From positions 1-24,611 of the forward strand of contig CALKWZ010000007.1 in assembly GCA_938003985.1 (NCBI GenBank): a stretch of DNA of 24,611 nucleotides. Reading direction: 5' to 3'. This document shows positions 1 to 6,936 of the stretch, piece by piece. Position 1 is the first letter of the stretch. Every line of letters starts with the position of its first letter. The notes under the pieces were generated by a model. That model saw nothing but the letters and a program-made list of their open reading frames with translations. It made no database searches and was not told where the DNA came from. Position numbers and translations under genes: made by a program. The DNA comes from an uncultured Verrucomicrobiota bacterium (GTDB lineage Bacteria > Verrucomicrobiota > Kiritimatiellia > CAIQIC01 > Lenti-01).

Positions 1-259
1 GGGGCGGCGGCGGCGTGCCGGGGACGTTCGCGCCGAGGCGCTTGAAGATTTCCGCCAGCTCGTCGGCGTCGGGCGTTTCCGCGGACGCGGCGGGCCGCGC
101 CGCGGACGCGGCGGCGGCCGCTTTCTTCTGCCGTTCCTGTTTCTTCTTGGCGCCGTGCATCTGGGCGATCAGCCAGAAGGCGCCCGCCACGAGCCAGACG
201 ACGACGTCGATGAGCGAGTCGTCGCCGGCGGCGAGGAAGATGGGCGGGCGCAGCGGCAT
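1..259 (-). CDS. small single-pass membrane protein, 3' end cut by window edge
   Basis: Reading from an ATG at 259 toward base 1, about 86 residues are visible before the window ends, so the C-terminus is missing. A hydrophobic stretch at about residues 17-34 (VVVWLVAGAFWLIAQ) is followed by a very basic Lys/Arg/Gln segment (KKKQERQKK), then an Ala/Pro-rich linker and a short acidic region (DADELAEIFKRLG). This looks like one membrane anchor with a charged cytosolic tail. The start codon overlaps the floA stop (ATGA), so it is probably translationally coupled as the last visible gene of the NfeD-FloA operon. I do not recognise a family. Small membrane proteins often follow floA, which is weak contextual support for a role with flotillin. 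Confidence 0.72.
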   Translation of the reverse strand, partial: MPLRPPIFLAAGDDSLIDVVVWLVAGAFWLIAQMHGAKKKQERQKKAAAAASAARPAASAETPDADELAEIFKRLGANVPGTPPPP

Positions 260-1278
260 CAGGCCTGCGGGGGCTTGTCGCCTTCGGCCAGGGATTCGCG
301 CATGGCGGTGTCGGCCATGACGTTCTGCATGCGCAGATAGTCCATCACGCCCAGCTTGCCGTCCTTCATGGCGGCGGCGATGGCGCGCGGGATCTCGGCC
401 TGGGCGGCGACGACGTCGGCCTGCTTGGCCTGGATCAGCGCGCGGTTTTCCTGTTCGGCGGCCACGGCCGTGGCGCGGCGGCCTTCGGCTTCGGCCTGGC
501 GCAGCTTCTTGTCGGCTTCGGCGCGCTCGGTTTCGAGCAGGGCGCCGACGTTGGCGACCTCGCGCGCGCCGGAGACGCCGGCGACGGAGACGTCGGCGAT
601 GTCGATGGAAACGATCTCGAAGGCGGTCTGCGAATCGAGGCCGGAGTTGAGCACCTTCTTGCTGATGTCGTCGGGGTTCTCCAGCACGTTCTTGTAGCTG
701 GGGGAAGAGCCGATGGCGGAAACGATGCCCTGGCCGACGCGGGCGATGATGGTGTCCTCGGTGGCGCCGCCGACGAGGCGGGCGAGGTTCGCGCGCACGG
801 TCACGCGGGCCTTGACCAGCAGGCGGATGCCGTCCTTGGCCACGGCGTCGAGCATGGGCGCGCCCTTGGCCGGATCGGGGCAGTCGATGACCTTGGGATT
901 CACGGACGTGCGCACGGCGTCGTAGACGTCGCGCCCGGCCAGGTCGATGGCGGCCGCGCGCTGGAAGGTCAGCTCGATGTTGGCCTTGTCGGCGGCGATG
1001 AGGGCCTGGACGACGTTGATGACGTCGCCGCCGGCCAGGAAGTGCGCTTCGAGCTGGTCGGTGTCCAGCGGCAGGCCCGCCTTGACCGCGCGGATGCGGG
1101 CATCGACGATCAGGGTGGGCGGCACGTTGCGCAGCTTCATGCCCAGCAGGTTGAGCAGCGAGATGTAGGCGCCGCTCATCCACGCGCGCACCCACACCTT
1201 CAGGAAGTAGAAGAACAGGCTCAGCAGGACGACGACGACGATCGCCAGCAGGATGAACAGGACGTTGACGAAGGGCAT
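259..1278 (-). CDS. floA: flotillin-like protein FloA (SPFH domain membrane scaffold)
   Basis: The 339-residue product starts with a hydrophobic hairpin or anchor (about residues 5-27, rich in V, L and I). It continues into a conserved flotillin/SPFH body with motifs such as LLNLLGMKLRNVPP and DARIRAVKAGL. The C-terminal half is the Ala/Glu-rich coiled coil typical of the family (ETERAEADKKLRQAEAEGR). FloA proteins oligomerise at the inner membrane and organise functional microdomains. The start is supported by a GGAG Shine-Dalgarno seven or so bases upstream. It lies 14 bp after the bactofilin-like gene and overlaps the next small gene by one ATGA. Length agrees with bacterial FloA (about 330 residues). 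The NfeD gene upstream is the classic partner, so the identification is firm; the exact cargo is unknown. Confidence 0.93.
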   Translation of the reverse strand: MPFVNVLFILLAIVVVVLLSLFFYFLKVWVRAWMSGAYISLLNLLGMKLRNVPPTLIVDARIRAVKAGLPLDTDQLEAHFLAGGDVINVVQALIAADKANIELTFQRAAAIDLAGRDVYDAVRTSVNPKVIDCPDPAKGAPMLDAVAKDGIRLLVKARVTVRANLARLVGGATEDTIIARVGQGIVSAIGSSPSYKNVLENPDDISKKVLNSGLDSQTAFEIVSIDIADVSVAGVSGAREVANVGALLETERAEADKKLRQAEAEGRRATAVAAEQENRALIQAKQADVVAAQAEIPRAIAAAMKDGKLGVMDYLRMQNVMADTAMRESLAEGDKPPQA

Positions 1279-1292
1279 GGGGAACTCCTTTC

Positions 1293-2432
1293 TTATGGAA
1301 CGGGGGGACCGGGATCTTGCGGGACGGGGGGCGGGCGCGGCCGCGGCAGCGGCGGCGGGAACACGATCGGCCGCTGCAGCGCGGCGCGCGCGAGCGCGCC
1401 GGCGCCGAGCACCAGCACCGGGAAGACGAGGAACGCGCCGACGCCCGGCAGCGCCGCCGCGAAATAGAGAATGAACAAACCGACGGCCAGCGCCGAGAGC
1501 ACGCGCCCGAACGTCTGCGGGCCGGACGCGCGCAGTAGGGCGTGGCCCAGCCAGAGGGCGACGACGACGTGGGACAGGTAGGCCAGCCCCGCGTAGAGCG
1601 CGGCCAGCAGCAGCGCGAGGGGAATGCCCACGAGCGTGGAGAACGCGAAGGCGATCAGGAACGGCCCCAGGAAGAGCGCGGCCAGGCCGGCCAGCAGCGT
1701 CCGGAACGGCGCCAGGCGCAGCTCGCGCACCGCGGCGCCGGCCGTCAGCGGGCAGAAGCCCACGAACGGCATGCCCACCAGCAGCGCCGCGAGGAACAAG
1801 TATCCGTGCCGGGCGAACCGCGCCGGCTGTTCCGCCGCCGGCTGGGGAACGCGGGCGGCCGCTTTCACTTGGCCGCCCACGGCCACGCTGGCGTCGAGCG
1901 CCAGGGGCTTGGGCGCGCCGTAGACGAGGTCGCCCGCGATCCGCGTGCCGGGCGCGACGCGGATTTCCTCGGCGTCCACGCGGACGTCGCCGCCCCACGT
2001 GCCGCCCAGCGTGACGGAGCGCGCGAAGATGCGCGCGTCGCCGCCGACGGCGCCTTCGCAGATCAGGTCCGTGCCGAAGAGCGCGGCGTCGCCGCGCACG
2101 ACGGAATTGGTCGCCAGTTGCAGGCCCTTGGCGTAGGCGAACAAATTGCCGTCCACGGCGCCCGCGAGGGTGGCGGCGGACGCGAACGCGCGCAGGTCGC
2201 CGGCGACGGCGCCGGAGCAGCGCGCGGAGCCGGCGGCCAGCAGCCACAGGTCGCGCGCGGCGGCGCCCTGGACGTCCAGATGGTACGCGGCCAGCAGGGC
2301 TTCCGCGGCGAGCGTTTCGCCCGCGGGCAGGACGACGGCGTTGGTGGAATCGCCGAGGCGCCATTCGTAGGCCGCCGCCGGCGCCGCCAGCAGCGCCAGC
2401 GAGAGAAACGCGCTGGAGAGGGGGCGCCTCAT
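1293..2432 (-). CDS. bactofilin-like polymer-forming membrane protein
   Basis: This 379-residue protein begins with a signal peptide (SAFLSLALLAAPAAA). Residues about 20-190 form a repetitive beta-rich section with alternating Gly, Val and Ala turns (AVAGDLRAFA, GAVDGNLFAYA, GAVGGDARIFA, GTWGGDVRVDA). This resembles the right-handed beta-helix repeats of bactofilin/polymer-forming cytoskeletal proteins. The second half has several membrane helices (about residues 215-360) and ends in a Pro-rich tail (PPPLPRPRPPPVPQ). The beta-helix is therefore predicted to be outside the cytoplasm, unlike classical cytosolic bactofilins. Its start overlaps the NfeD stop by 4 bp (ATGA) and it precedes floA by 14 bp, so the three are surely co-expressed. 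Function is inferred: an envelope scaffold acting with the flotillin/NfeD pair. Confidence 0.75.
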   Translation of the reverse strand: MRRPLSSAFLSLALLAAPAAAYEWRLGDSTNAVVLPAGETLAAEALLAAYHLDVQGAAARDLWLLAAGSARCSGAVAGDLRAFASAATLAGAVDGNLFAYAKGLQLATNSVVRGDAALFGTDLICEGAVGGDARIFARSVTLGGTWGGDVRVDAEEIRVAPGTRIAGDLVYGAPKPLALDASVAVGGQVKAAARVPQPAAEQPARFARHGYLFLAALLVGMPFVGFCPLTAGAAVRELRLAPFRTLLAGLAALFLGPFLIAFAFSTLVGIPLALLLAALYAGLAYLSHVVVALWLGHALLRASGPQTFGRVLSALAVGLFILYFAAALPGVGAFLVFPVLVLGAGALARAALQRPIVFPPPLPRPRPPPVPQDPGPPVP

Positions 2433-2920
2433 GCCGCGCCGTCCGCGCCGCGCACGAGGATCTGCCCGCCGCGCACGGCCGCCACGCGGATGGCCGCGCC
2501 GGCCGGCAGCCATTCGCCGCCGTCGGCCAGCACGTCGTAGCGCTTGCCGCCGATGAGCGCGATGCCGCCGGGCCGCAGGGCCGTGGCGGTTTCGCCGGCC
2601 GCGCCCACCAGATCGGGCGCGGGCGCGGCGGACTTGAACGCCGCGCCGTCGGTGCGCAACGCGATCCGCTTGCCGGTCCGGCTGCGCGGGAAGACCATCA
2701 CCCAGGTCAGCAGCGCGATGCCGCCGAACACCACGATGGCCACGGCCGAGAGAAAGCCCCACGGCGGGGGAAAGGAGAACAGCCCGAGGGCCATCGCCCC
2801 CAGCAGCGCCAGGCCGCCGACGACGCCCGCCACCCCGCCGGGGATGAACACCTCGGCGACGACCAGCAGCAGGCCCGCGGCCAGCAGCGCGACGTACCAC
2901 GACAGGGGACTCATGTTCAT
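2429..2920 (-). CDS. NfeD-like membrane protein
   Basis: The 163-residue product has about three N-terminal membrane helices (roughly residues 7-75, containing the conserved VAEVFIPGG). A short soluble beta domain follows with the NfeD OB-fold signature (LVGAAGETATALRPGG, then IGGKRYDVLADGGEWLPAG). This is the short NfeD1b form without the ClpP-like protease domain. NfeD proteins are membrane partners of SPFH proteins, and here floA lies two genes downstream in the same operon. Two ATGs are available (2920 and 2914); I chose 2920 because a promoter places transcription start almost on it. No Shine-Dalgarno is visible, consistent with a leaderless message. Confidence 0.88.
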   Translation of the reverse strand: MNMSPLSWYVALLAAGLLLVVAEVFIPGGVAGVVGGLALLGAMALGLFSFPPPWGFLSAVAIVVFGGIALLTWVMVFPRSRTGKRIALRTDGAAFKSAAPAPDLVGAAGETATALRPGGIALIGGKRYDVLADGGEWLPAGAAIRVAAVRGGQILVRGADGAA

Positions 2921-2927
2921 GGCCCGC

Positions 2928-2955
2928 AGGATACCATGCGCGCGCCCGGACGCAA
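2928..2955 (-). promoter_or_regulatory. predicted promoter of the NfeD-FloA operon (leaderless)
   Basis: On the minus strand a -35 TTGCGT (2955-2950) is followed after 16 bp by a -10 TATCCT (2933-2928). The ATG at 2920 begins seven bases after the -10 box, so transcription should start on or next to the start codon. The assignment rests on sequence similarity to sigma-70 boxes and on the same geometry at other genes here. Confidence 0.5.
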
Positions 2956-2980
2956 AACGTCTTTTGCGGGCCGAAACGGC

Positions 2981-3009
2981 TTGCGGCGGCCGGGGGGCGG
3001 TGCTACAAA
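2981..3009 (+). promoter_or_regulatory. predicted promoter of the lipoprotein gene
   Basis: A -35 TTGCGG (2981-2986), 17-bp spacer and -10 TACAAA (3004-3009) precede the lipoprotein gene. The start codon lies about 58 bases beyond the -10, leaving a leader of about 50 bases with a strong AGGAGG Shine-Dalgarno at about 3058-3063. This promoter diverges from the NfeD promoter, with the two -35 boxes about 25 bp apart. Confidence 0.5.
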
Positions 3010-3067
3010 AAAGCCATGGGCGCAGATACCGTTTCCGCGCCGAGAAAACGGAGAGCAGGAGGTTTCC

Positions 3068-3466
3068 ATGTCCAAGACGAAGTGGCTGGTGCTGTTGGCG
3101 GCCGTGGCCGCGCTGGGGCTGACGGTCGGGTGCGAGGACGACGACGACAACGGCGGCGGCGGAACGACGTCCGGCTCTTCTTACGCGGGCACCTGGACCG
3201 GCCACGTCGGCGGGCGCGGGCTGACGATGGTGGTCAACCAGAACGGCACGAGCCTCTCGGGCAGCTACACCTTCACCGATCCGACCTTCAGCGGCACGTT
3301 CGCCGGCTCGGTCTCGAGCGCGACGCCGCCGGCCACGGCCCGCCTGGATTGCGTCGGCCGCGACTGGTGGTTCGACGTCGCCTTCGCCAGCTACAACCAG
3401 CTGTCCGGCGGCTTCTACAAACCTGAAAACGCCGGCGTGCCCGTCGACGTCGACGCGGCCAAGTAG
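3068..3466 (+). CDS. small secreted lipoprotein
   Basis: The 132-residue protein has a lipoprotein signal peptide: basic start (MSKTK), hydrophobic core and a lipobox ending in LTVGC (Cys22), followed at once by acidic EDDDDN and a Gly/Ser/Thr linker. The Asp residues at +3/+4 affect sorting in some bacteria, so inner versus outer membrane is open. The mature domain (about residues 40-130) is a small beta-rich fold with YAGTWTGHVGGRG and NGTSLSGSYTFTDPTFSGTFAG, resembling the lipocalin-like beta-sandwiches found in many small lipoproteins. No enzyme motif is visible. A strong AGGAGG ribosome binding site fixes the start. It stands alone; aroD follows after a palindrome array. Confidence 0.8.
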   Translation: MSKTKWLVLLAAVAALGLTVGCEDDDDNGGGGTTSGSSYAGTWTGHVGGRGLTMVVNQNGTSLSGSYTFTDPTFSGTFAGSVSSATPPATARLDCVGRDWWFDVAFASYNQLSGGFYKPENAGVPVDVDAAK

Positions 3467-3478
3467 CCGCCGCGCGCG

Positions 3479-3590
3479 TTTTACGTAGTACGTAAAAATG
3501 CCCGGAAGTTTTTACGTGCTACGTAAAATCCCGCGAAAGTTTTTACGTTCCACGTAAAAGCCGGGAAAAGTTTTTACGTTCCACGTAAAA
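3479..3590. repeat. four 19-bp palindromes at exact 31-bp spacing
   Basis: Four copies start at 3479, 3510, 3541 and 3572, each exactly 31 bp after the last. Each is TTTTACGT-NNN-ACGTAAAA with perfect 8-bp arms; the central triplets are AGT, GCT, TCC and TCC. The three 12-bp spacers differ at their 5' side but all end in AAGT or GAAGT-like sequence (GGAAGT, GAAAGT, AAAAGT). The array fills the gap between the lipoprotein stop and the aroD ribosome binding site. A 31-bp period is close to three helical turns, so all dyads face the same side of DNA. It may be a cooperative operator array or an expanded extragenic palindrome; I cannot tell which. Confidence 0.9.
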
Positions 3591-3605
3591 CCGGAGAGGA
3601 ACACC

Positions 3606-4301
3606 ATGGATCGCCGCTGGGGCAACCAACCGCTGATCGTCGGCTGCGTCGCGACGGAGGCGCTGCTGCGCCGCTGCGCGCGGAAGGCGCCGGCGGACTG
3701 CGACTGGATCGAAGTGCGTCTGGACCTGACGGGTCCGTGCGGCGGGGAGTGGGCCGAGCTGTGCGCGGCGGCCGCCCGGAACGGCCGGCCGGTGCTGCTG
3801 ACGGTCCGCTCCGCGCGCGAAGGCGGCCGGTGGCGCGGCCGGGAGGCCGAACGGACGGCGCTGCTGCTGCGCGGGCTGGACGTGGCGGCGGCGGTCGACG
3901 TGGAAATCGCCTCGTCCGCGTTCGGGCGCGTGGCGCAGGCCGCGAGCCGCCGCGGGGTGGCCGTCGTGGGCTCGTTCCACGATTTCCGCGCCACGCCCGG
4001 CGCGGCGCGCCTGGCGGCGATCGAAGCCCGCGGCCGGGCGCAGGGGGCCGACGTCGTGAAAATCGCCGCCCACGTCCGGACCGCGGCCGATCTGGCCCGG
4101 TTGTTCGCCTTGCCCGCCCGGGCCCAGGGCCCGATCTGCGCGCTGGGGATGGGGCCGCTGGGGGCGATCGCGCGGGTGGCGCTGCCGGCGGCGGGCTCCT
4201 GCCTGGCCTACGGCGCGCTGGAAGCCGCCACCGCGCCGGGGCAGCTGGCGTGCCGGGATTTGGCCAAAGAATTGGCCCGCTGGGGGGTACGCCCGCGCTG
4301 A
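3606..4301 (+). CDS. aroD: type I 3-dehydroquinate dehydratase
   Basis: The 231-residue enzyme catalyses dehydration of 3-dehydroquinate to 3-dehydroshikimate in the shikimate pathway for aromatic amino acids, in the cytosol. Type I hallmarks are visible: EVRLDL (Glu36, Arg38, substrate binding), GSFHDF with general acid/base His125, and DVVKIA with Schiff-base Lys152. The His-Lys spacing of 27 matches the His143/Lys170 spacing of the E. coli enzyme. The C-terminus has the conserved GMGPLGAIAR and ASGQL-like APGQLACRDL. It is slightly shorter than the E. coli protein (252). The start is supported by a GGAGAGGA ribosome binding site just after the last palindrome of the upstream array, which may control it. 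No other aro gene is next to it. Confidence 0.93.
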   Translation: MDRRWGNQPLIVGCVATEALLRRCARKAPADCDWIEVRLDLTGPCGGEWAELCAAAARNGRPVLLTVRSAREGGRWRGREAERTALLLRGLDVAAAVDVEIASSAFGRVAQAASRRGVAVVGSFHDFRATPGAARLAAIEARGRAQGADVVKIAAHVRTAADLARLFALPARAQGPICALGMGPLGAIARVALPAAGSCLAYGALEAATAPGQLACRDLAKELARWGVRPR

Positions 4302-4359
4302 GCGGCTCCGGCCTGTTCCGGCGGGGGGAGGCGCGCCAAAATCGGGGCTGAAGTTGGGC

Positions 4360-4388
4360 TTGCGGAATCCAAGTGTTTACGACATATT
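4360..4388 (+). promoter_or_regulatory. predicted promoter of the RCC1/Ig-like gene (leaderless)
   Basis: A -35 TTGCGG (4360-4365) and a -10 CATATT (4383-4388) are 17 bp apart in a small AT-rich pocket. The ATG at 4395 follows six bases after the -10 and has no Shine-Dalgarno. Overlapping TATTAA (4385-4390) is an alternative -10. Confidence 0.45.
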
Positions 4389-4394
4389 AACAAT

Positions 4395-6851
4395 ATGAAG
4401 CACTCCACCCATTCTGTCTTGGCGCGCTTGGGCGCGTGGACCTTGGGCGGATTGTTGTTAACCGGTACGGCCGAAGCGGCGACGCATCCGCTGGGCTGGG
4501 GGCTGAACGGGGACAAACAGGCTTCGCCCGTGCCCACCAACGTGATGGACGACGCCACGGCCATCGCCGCGGGCTATGTCCACAGCTTGGCGCTCAAGGA
4601 CGGCCGGGTGTGGACGTGGGGCAGCAGCGCCAACGGCTTGACGAACATTCCGCTGGCCGCGCAGAGCGGCGTGGCGGCGATCGCCGGCGGCGGCGCGTTC
4701 AGCCTGGCGCTGAAGACCAACGGCGCGGTGATCGGCTGGGGCGGGGGCAGCGCCGCAACCAACGTGCCCGTGGCGCTGGCCGCGGGCGCGACGAAGATCT
4801 CCGCCGGCGAAGCCCACGGGCTGGCGCTCAAGGACGGCGGCGTGGTGGCGTGGGGCAGCAACACCTACGGCCAGTGCGACGTGCCCGACAGCTTGACCAA
4901 CGACGTGGACGACGTCGCCGCCGGCGGCTTTTTCAGCGTGGCGCTCAAGGGCGGCGCCGTCGAAGTGTTCGGCATCTCCCCGACCAACGCGTTGGAATAC
5001 GGCATCCACGACGTGCCCGCCGAGGCGGGCAGCGGCGTGACCGCGATCGCCGCCGGCAAATGGCACGCGTTGGCGCTCAAGGACGGCGGGGTGATCGCCT
5101 GGGGCGCCTGCTACGACGGCACCAATTCGTTTTCCGATGCGACCAACGTGCCGCCCGCGGCGACCAGCGACGTCGTCGAAATCGCCGCCGGCGACGTGTT
5201 CAGCCTGGCCCGCAAATCCGACGGCACGCTCGTGGCGTGGGGCGACAACTTCCACGGCCAGACGGATATTCCGAATTTCGCCAGCAACGGCGTGACGGCG
5301 ATCGCGGCCGGCAAGGGCCACGCCTTGGCCATCTGCGGCGTCATGCCGCCGCGCTTCCTGTATTCCCTCACGCCCGACGCGTTCCGCGACAACGTCTACT
5401 CCAACGGCCTCGTGCGGTGGGCCGGCGATCCGGCCGTCACCTACCACAAATCCGGTTCGTGGCCCGGCTGGCTGACGCTGGACGCAAACACGGGCGCGCT
5501 GGGCGGCACGCCGCCGGCGCTGGGCACCTACACGTTCAGCGTCGTCGGCAGCAACGCGTACGGCCGGACCACGAACGCCGGGTTCCGGGTGGTCGTGCTC
5601 GAGAAGCCGGCCGGTCCGCCGATCTTCATCACGACCAATCTGCCGGGCGGCACGGTGGGCGCGCCGTACGGGCAGACCATCGTCATCACCAACGGCGGCA
5701 CCCTGAGCATCGTCAACGGCAGTCTGCCGGCGGGGTTGACGCTGGACCCGAGCGGCCTGGTCGCGGGCACGCCGACGACGGTGGAATCGCCGCAGTTCAT
5801 CGTGCGCGCCACGAACTCGGTCGGCTACAGCAACTGGACCTTCCAGATCGTCGTGGGCGCGCCGGCGGCCGCGCCGGTCTTCACCTCGCCCAATCCGCTG
5901 CCCAGCGGCGTGCTCGGAACGCCGTACCAGTACCAGGTGCTCGCCGACAACTATCCGACGAACTTCGGCGTGGTCTCCGGCGCGTTGCCGGCGGGGCTCG
6001 GCATCATGGCGTCGGGCATGATCACCGGCACGCCGCAAGTGGCCGGCACCGCCAGCTTCACGCTGTTCGCCTCGAACATGACGGGCGGCGCCGCCACCAA
6101 CTACAGCCTGCACGTCAACGGCCCGCCGGAGTTCATCACGACCAGCCCGCTGCCGGACGGCGTCTTGGGCGTGGCTTACGCGGTCCAGATCGACGCGACC
6201 GACGCGAATTCCTTCAACCTGTACGCCGGCGCCCTGCCGGCCGGCCTCGGGCTGCGGTCCGACGGCATGGTCACGGGCACGCCCGTCTCCGTCGGCACGT
6301 CCAACTTCACCGTGAGCGCCATCAACGACTACGGCTGGGCCACGCGCGACTTCGCGCTGACGATCGGCGCCGTGCCCGTGTTCGTCACGCCCAGCAACCT
6401 GCCGACCGGCACGGCGGGGGTGGCCTACGTGGCCGTGCAGATCGAAGCGACCGGCGCGACGGCCTACAGCGTGGTCGGCGGCGCGCTGCCCGGCGGCCTG
6501 GACCTCAGCCCGGCCGGCCTGCTCGACGGCACGCCGGGGGCCGCCGGTTTGTACAACTTCATCGTGCGCGCCACCAACGCGTCCGGCCACGCCGAGCGCA
6601 CGTTCAACCTGGACGTCGTCGGCGCCTACACCAATCCGCCGGCCTTCACGGTCCGGCCGCTGTACACCAACGGCGTGCTGTACCTGACCTGGACGAATCC
6701 CAACGCCGGCGGCGCCGTCTCGGTCTGGCGCAGCACGAACATCGTCGGCACGAACGCGGCGTGGTCCAACCTCGGTTCGGCGGGCACGTCGCCGTGGAGC
6801 AACGCCGCGCCGCCGATGCCGTCCTACTACCAGCTGCGGCTGGAGCAGTAG
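4395..6851 (+). CDS. secreted RCC1-repeat and Ig-like (putative Ig/He_PIG) repeat protein
   Basis: This 818-residue protein starts with a signal peptide (hydrophobic core LGGLLLTGTAEA, likely cleavage near residue 28). Residues about 30-315 carry roughly six RCC1/BNR-type repeats recognisable by recurring IAAGxxHSLALKDGxVxxWG units, which should form a beta-propeller. Residues about 340-760 hold about five Ig-like domains with the repeated signature LPAGLxLxxxGxxxGTP (for example LPAGLTLDPSGLVAGTP), the putative-Ig family. A final region (about 765-818) ends in PSYYQLRLEQ, like C-termini of verrucomicrobial surface proteins. No membrane anchor or sorting tag is seen. RCC1 modules are common in secreted bacterial proteins of unknown role; binding or surface adhesion is a guess. 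It is monocistronic, with a terminator downstream. Confidence 0.88.
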   Translation: MKHSTHSVLARLGAWTLGGLLLTGTAEAATHPLGWGLNGDKQASPVPTNVMDDATAIAAGYVHSLALKDGRVWTWGSSANGLTNIPLAAQSGVAAIAGGGAFSLALKTNGAVIGWGGGSAATNVPVALAAGATKISAGEAHGLALKDGGVVAWGSNTYGQCDVPDSLTNDVDDVAAGGFFSVALKGGAVEVFGISPTNALEYGIHDVPAEAGSGVTAIAAGKWHALALKDGGVIAWGACYDGTNSFSDATNVPPAATSDVVEIAAGDVFSLARKSDGTLVAWGDNFHGQTDIPNFASNGVTAIAAGKGHALAICGVMPPRFLYSLTPDAFRDNVYSNGLVRWAGDPAVTYHKSGSWPGWLTLDANTGALGGTPPALGTYTFSVVGSNAYGRTTNAGFRVVVLEKPAGPPIFITTNLPGGTVGAPYGQTIVITNGGTLSIVNGSLPAGLTLDPSGLVAGTPTTVESPQFIVRATNSVGYSNWTFQIVVGAPAAAPVFTSPNPLPSGVLGTPYQYQVLADNYPTNFGVVSGALPAGLGIMASGMITGTPQVAGTASFTLFASNMTGGAATNYSLHVNGPPEFITTSPLPDGVLGVAYAVQIDATDANSFNLYAGALPAGLGLRSDGMVTGTPVSVGTSNFTVSAINDYGWATRDFALTIGAVPVFVTPSNLPTGTAGVAYVAVQIEATGATAYSVVGGALPGGLDLSPAGLLDGTPGAAGLYNFIVRATNASGHAERTFNLDVVGAYTNPPAFTVRPLYTNGVLYLTWTNPNAGGAVSVWRSTNIVGTNAAWSNLGSAGTSPWSNAAPPMPSYYQLRLEQ

Positions 6852-6874
6852 CCCCCGCGGATCCGTTCCGTCCG

Positions 6875-6907
6875 CCGCCGCCCTTTCCGGGTGGCGGTTT
6901 TGTTTTA
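6875..6907 (+). terminator. rho-independent terminator after the RCC1/Ig-like gene
   Basis: A 9-bp stem (6875-6883 with 6889-6897, one G-T pair) and a five-base loop are followed by TTTTGTTTTA (6898-6907). It lies 24 bp after the stop codon. Confidence 0.85.
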
Positions 6908-6936
6908 TCCACATGCCGTTCAATGAATTCAAGCAA

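Noticed and set aside
3016..3426. Coding frame from an ATG just after the TACAAA box upstream of the lipoprotein gene
   Set aside because: The translation is Arg/Gly-rich without motifs. The frame starting at 3068 has an AGGAGG site, signal peptide and lipobox.
3479..3590. CRISPR array
   Set aside because: Only four units, self-palindromic repeats of 19 bp and 12-bp spacers that resemble each other; no cas genes nearby.
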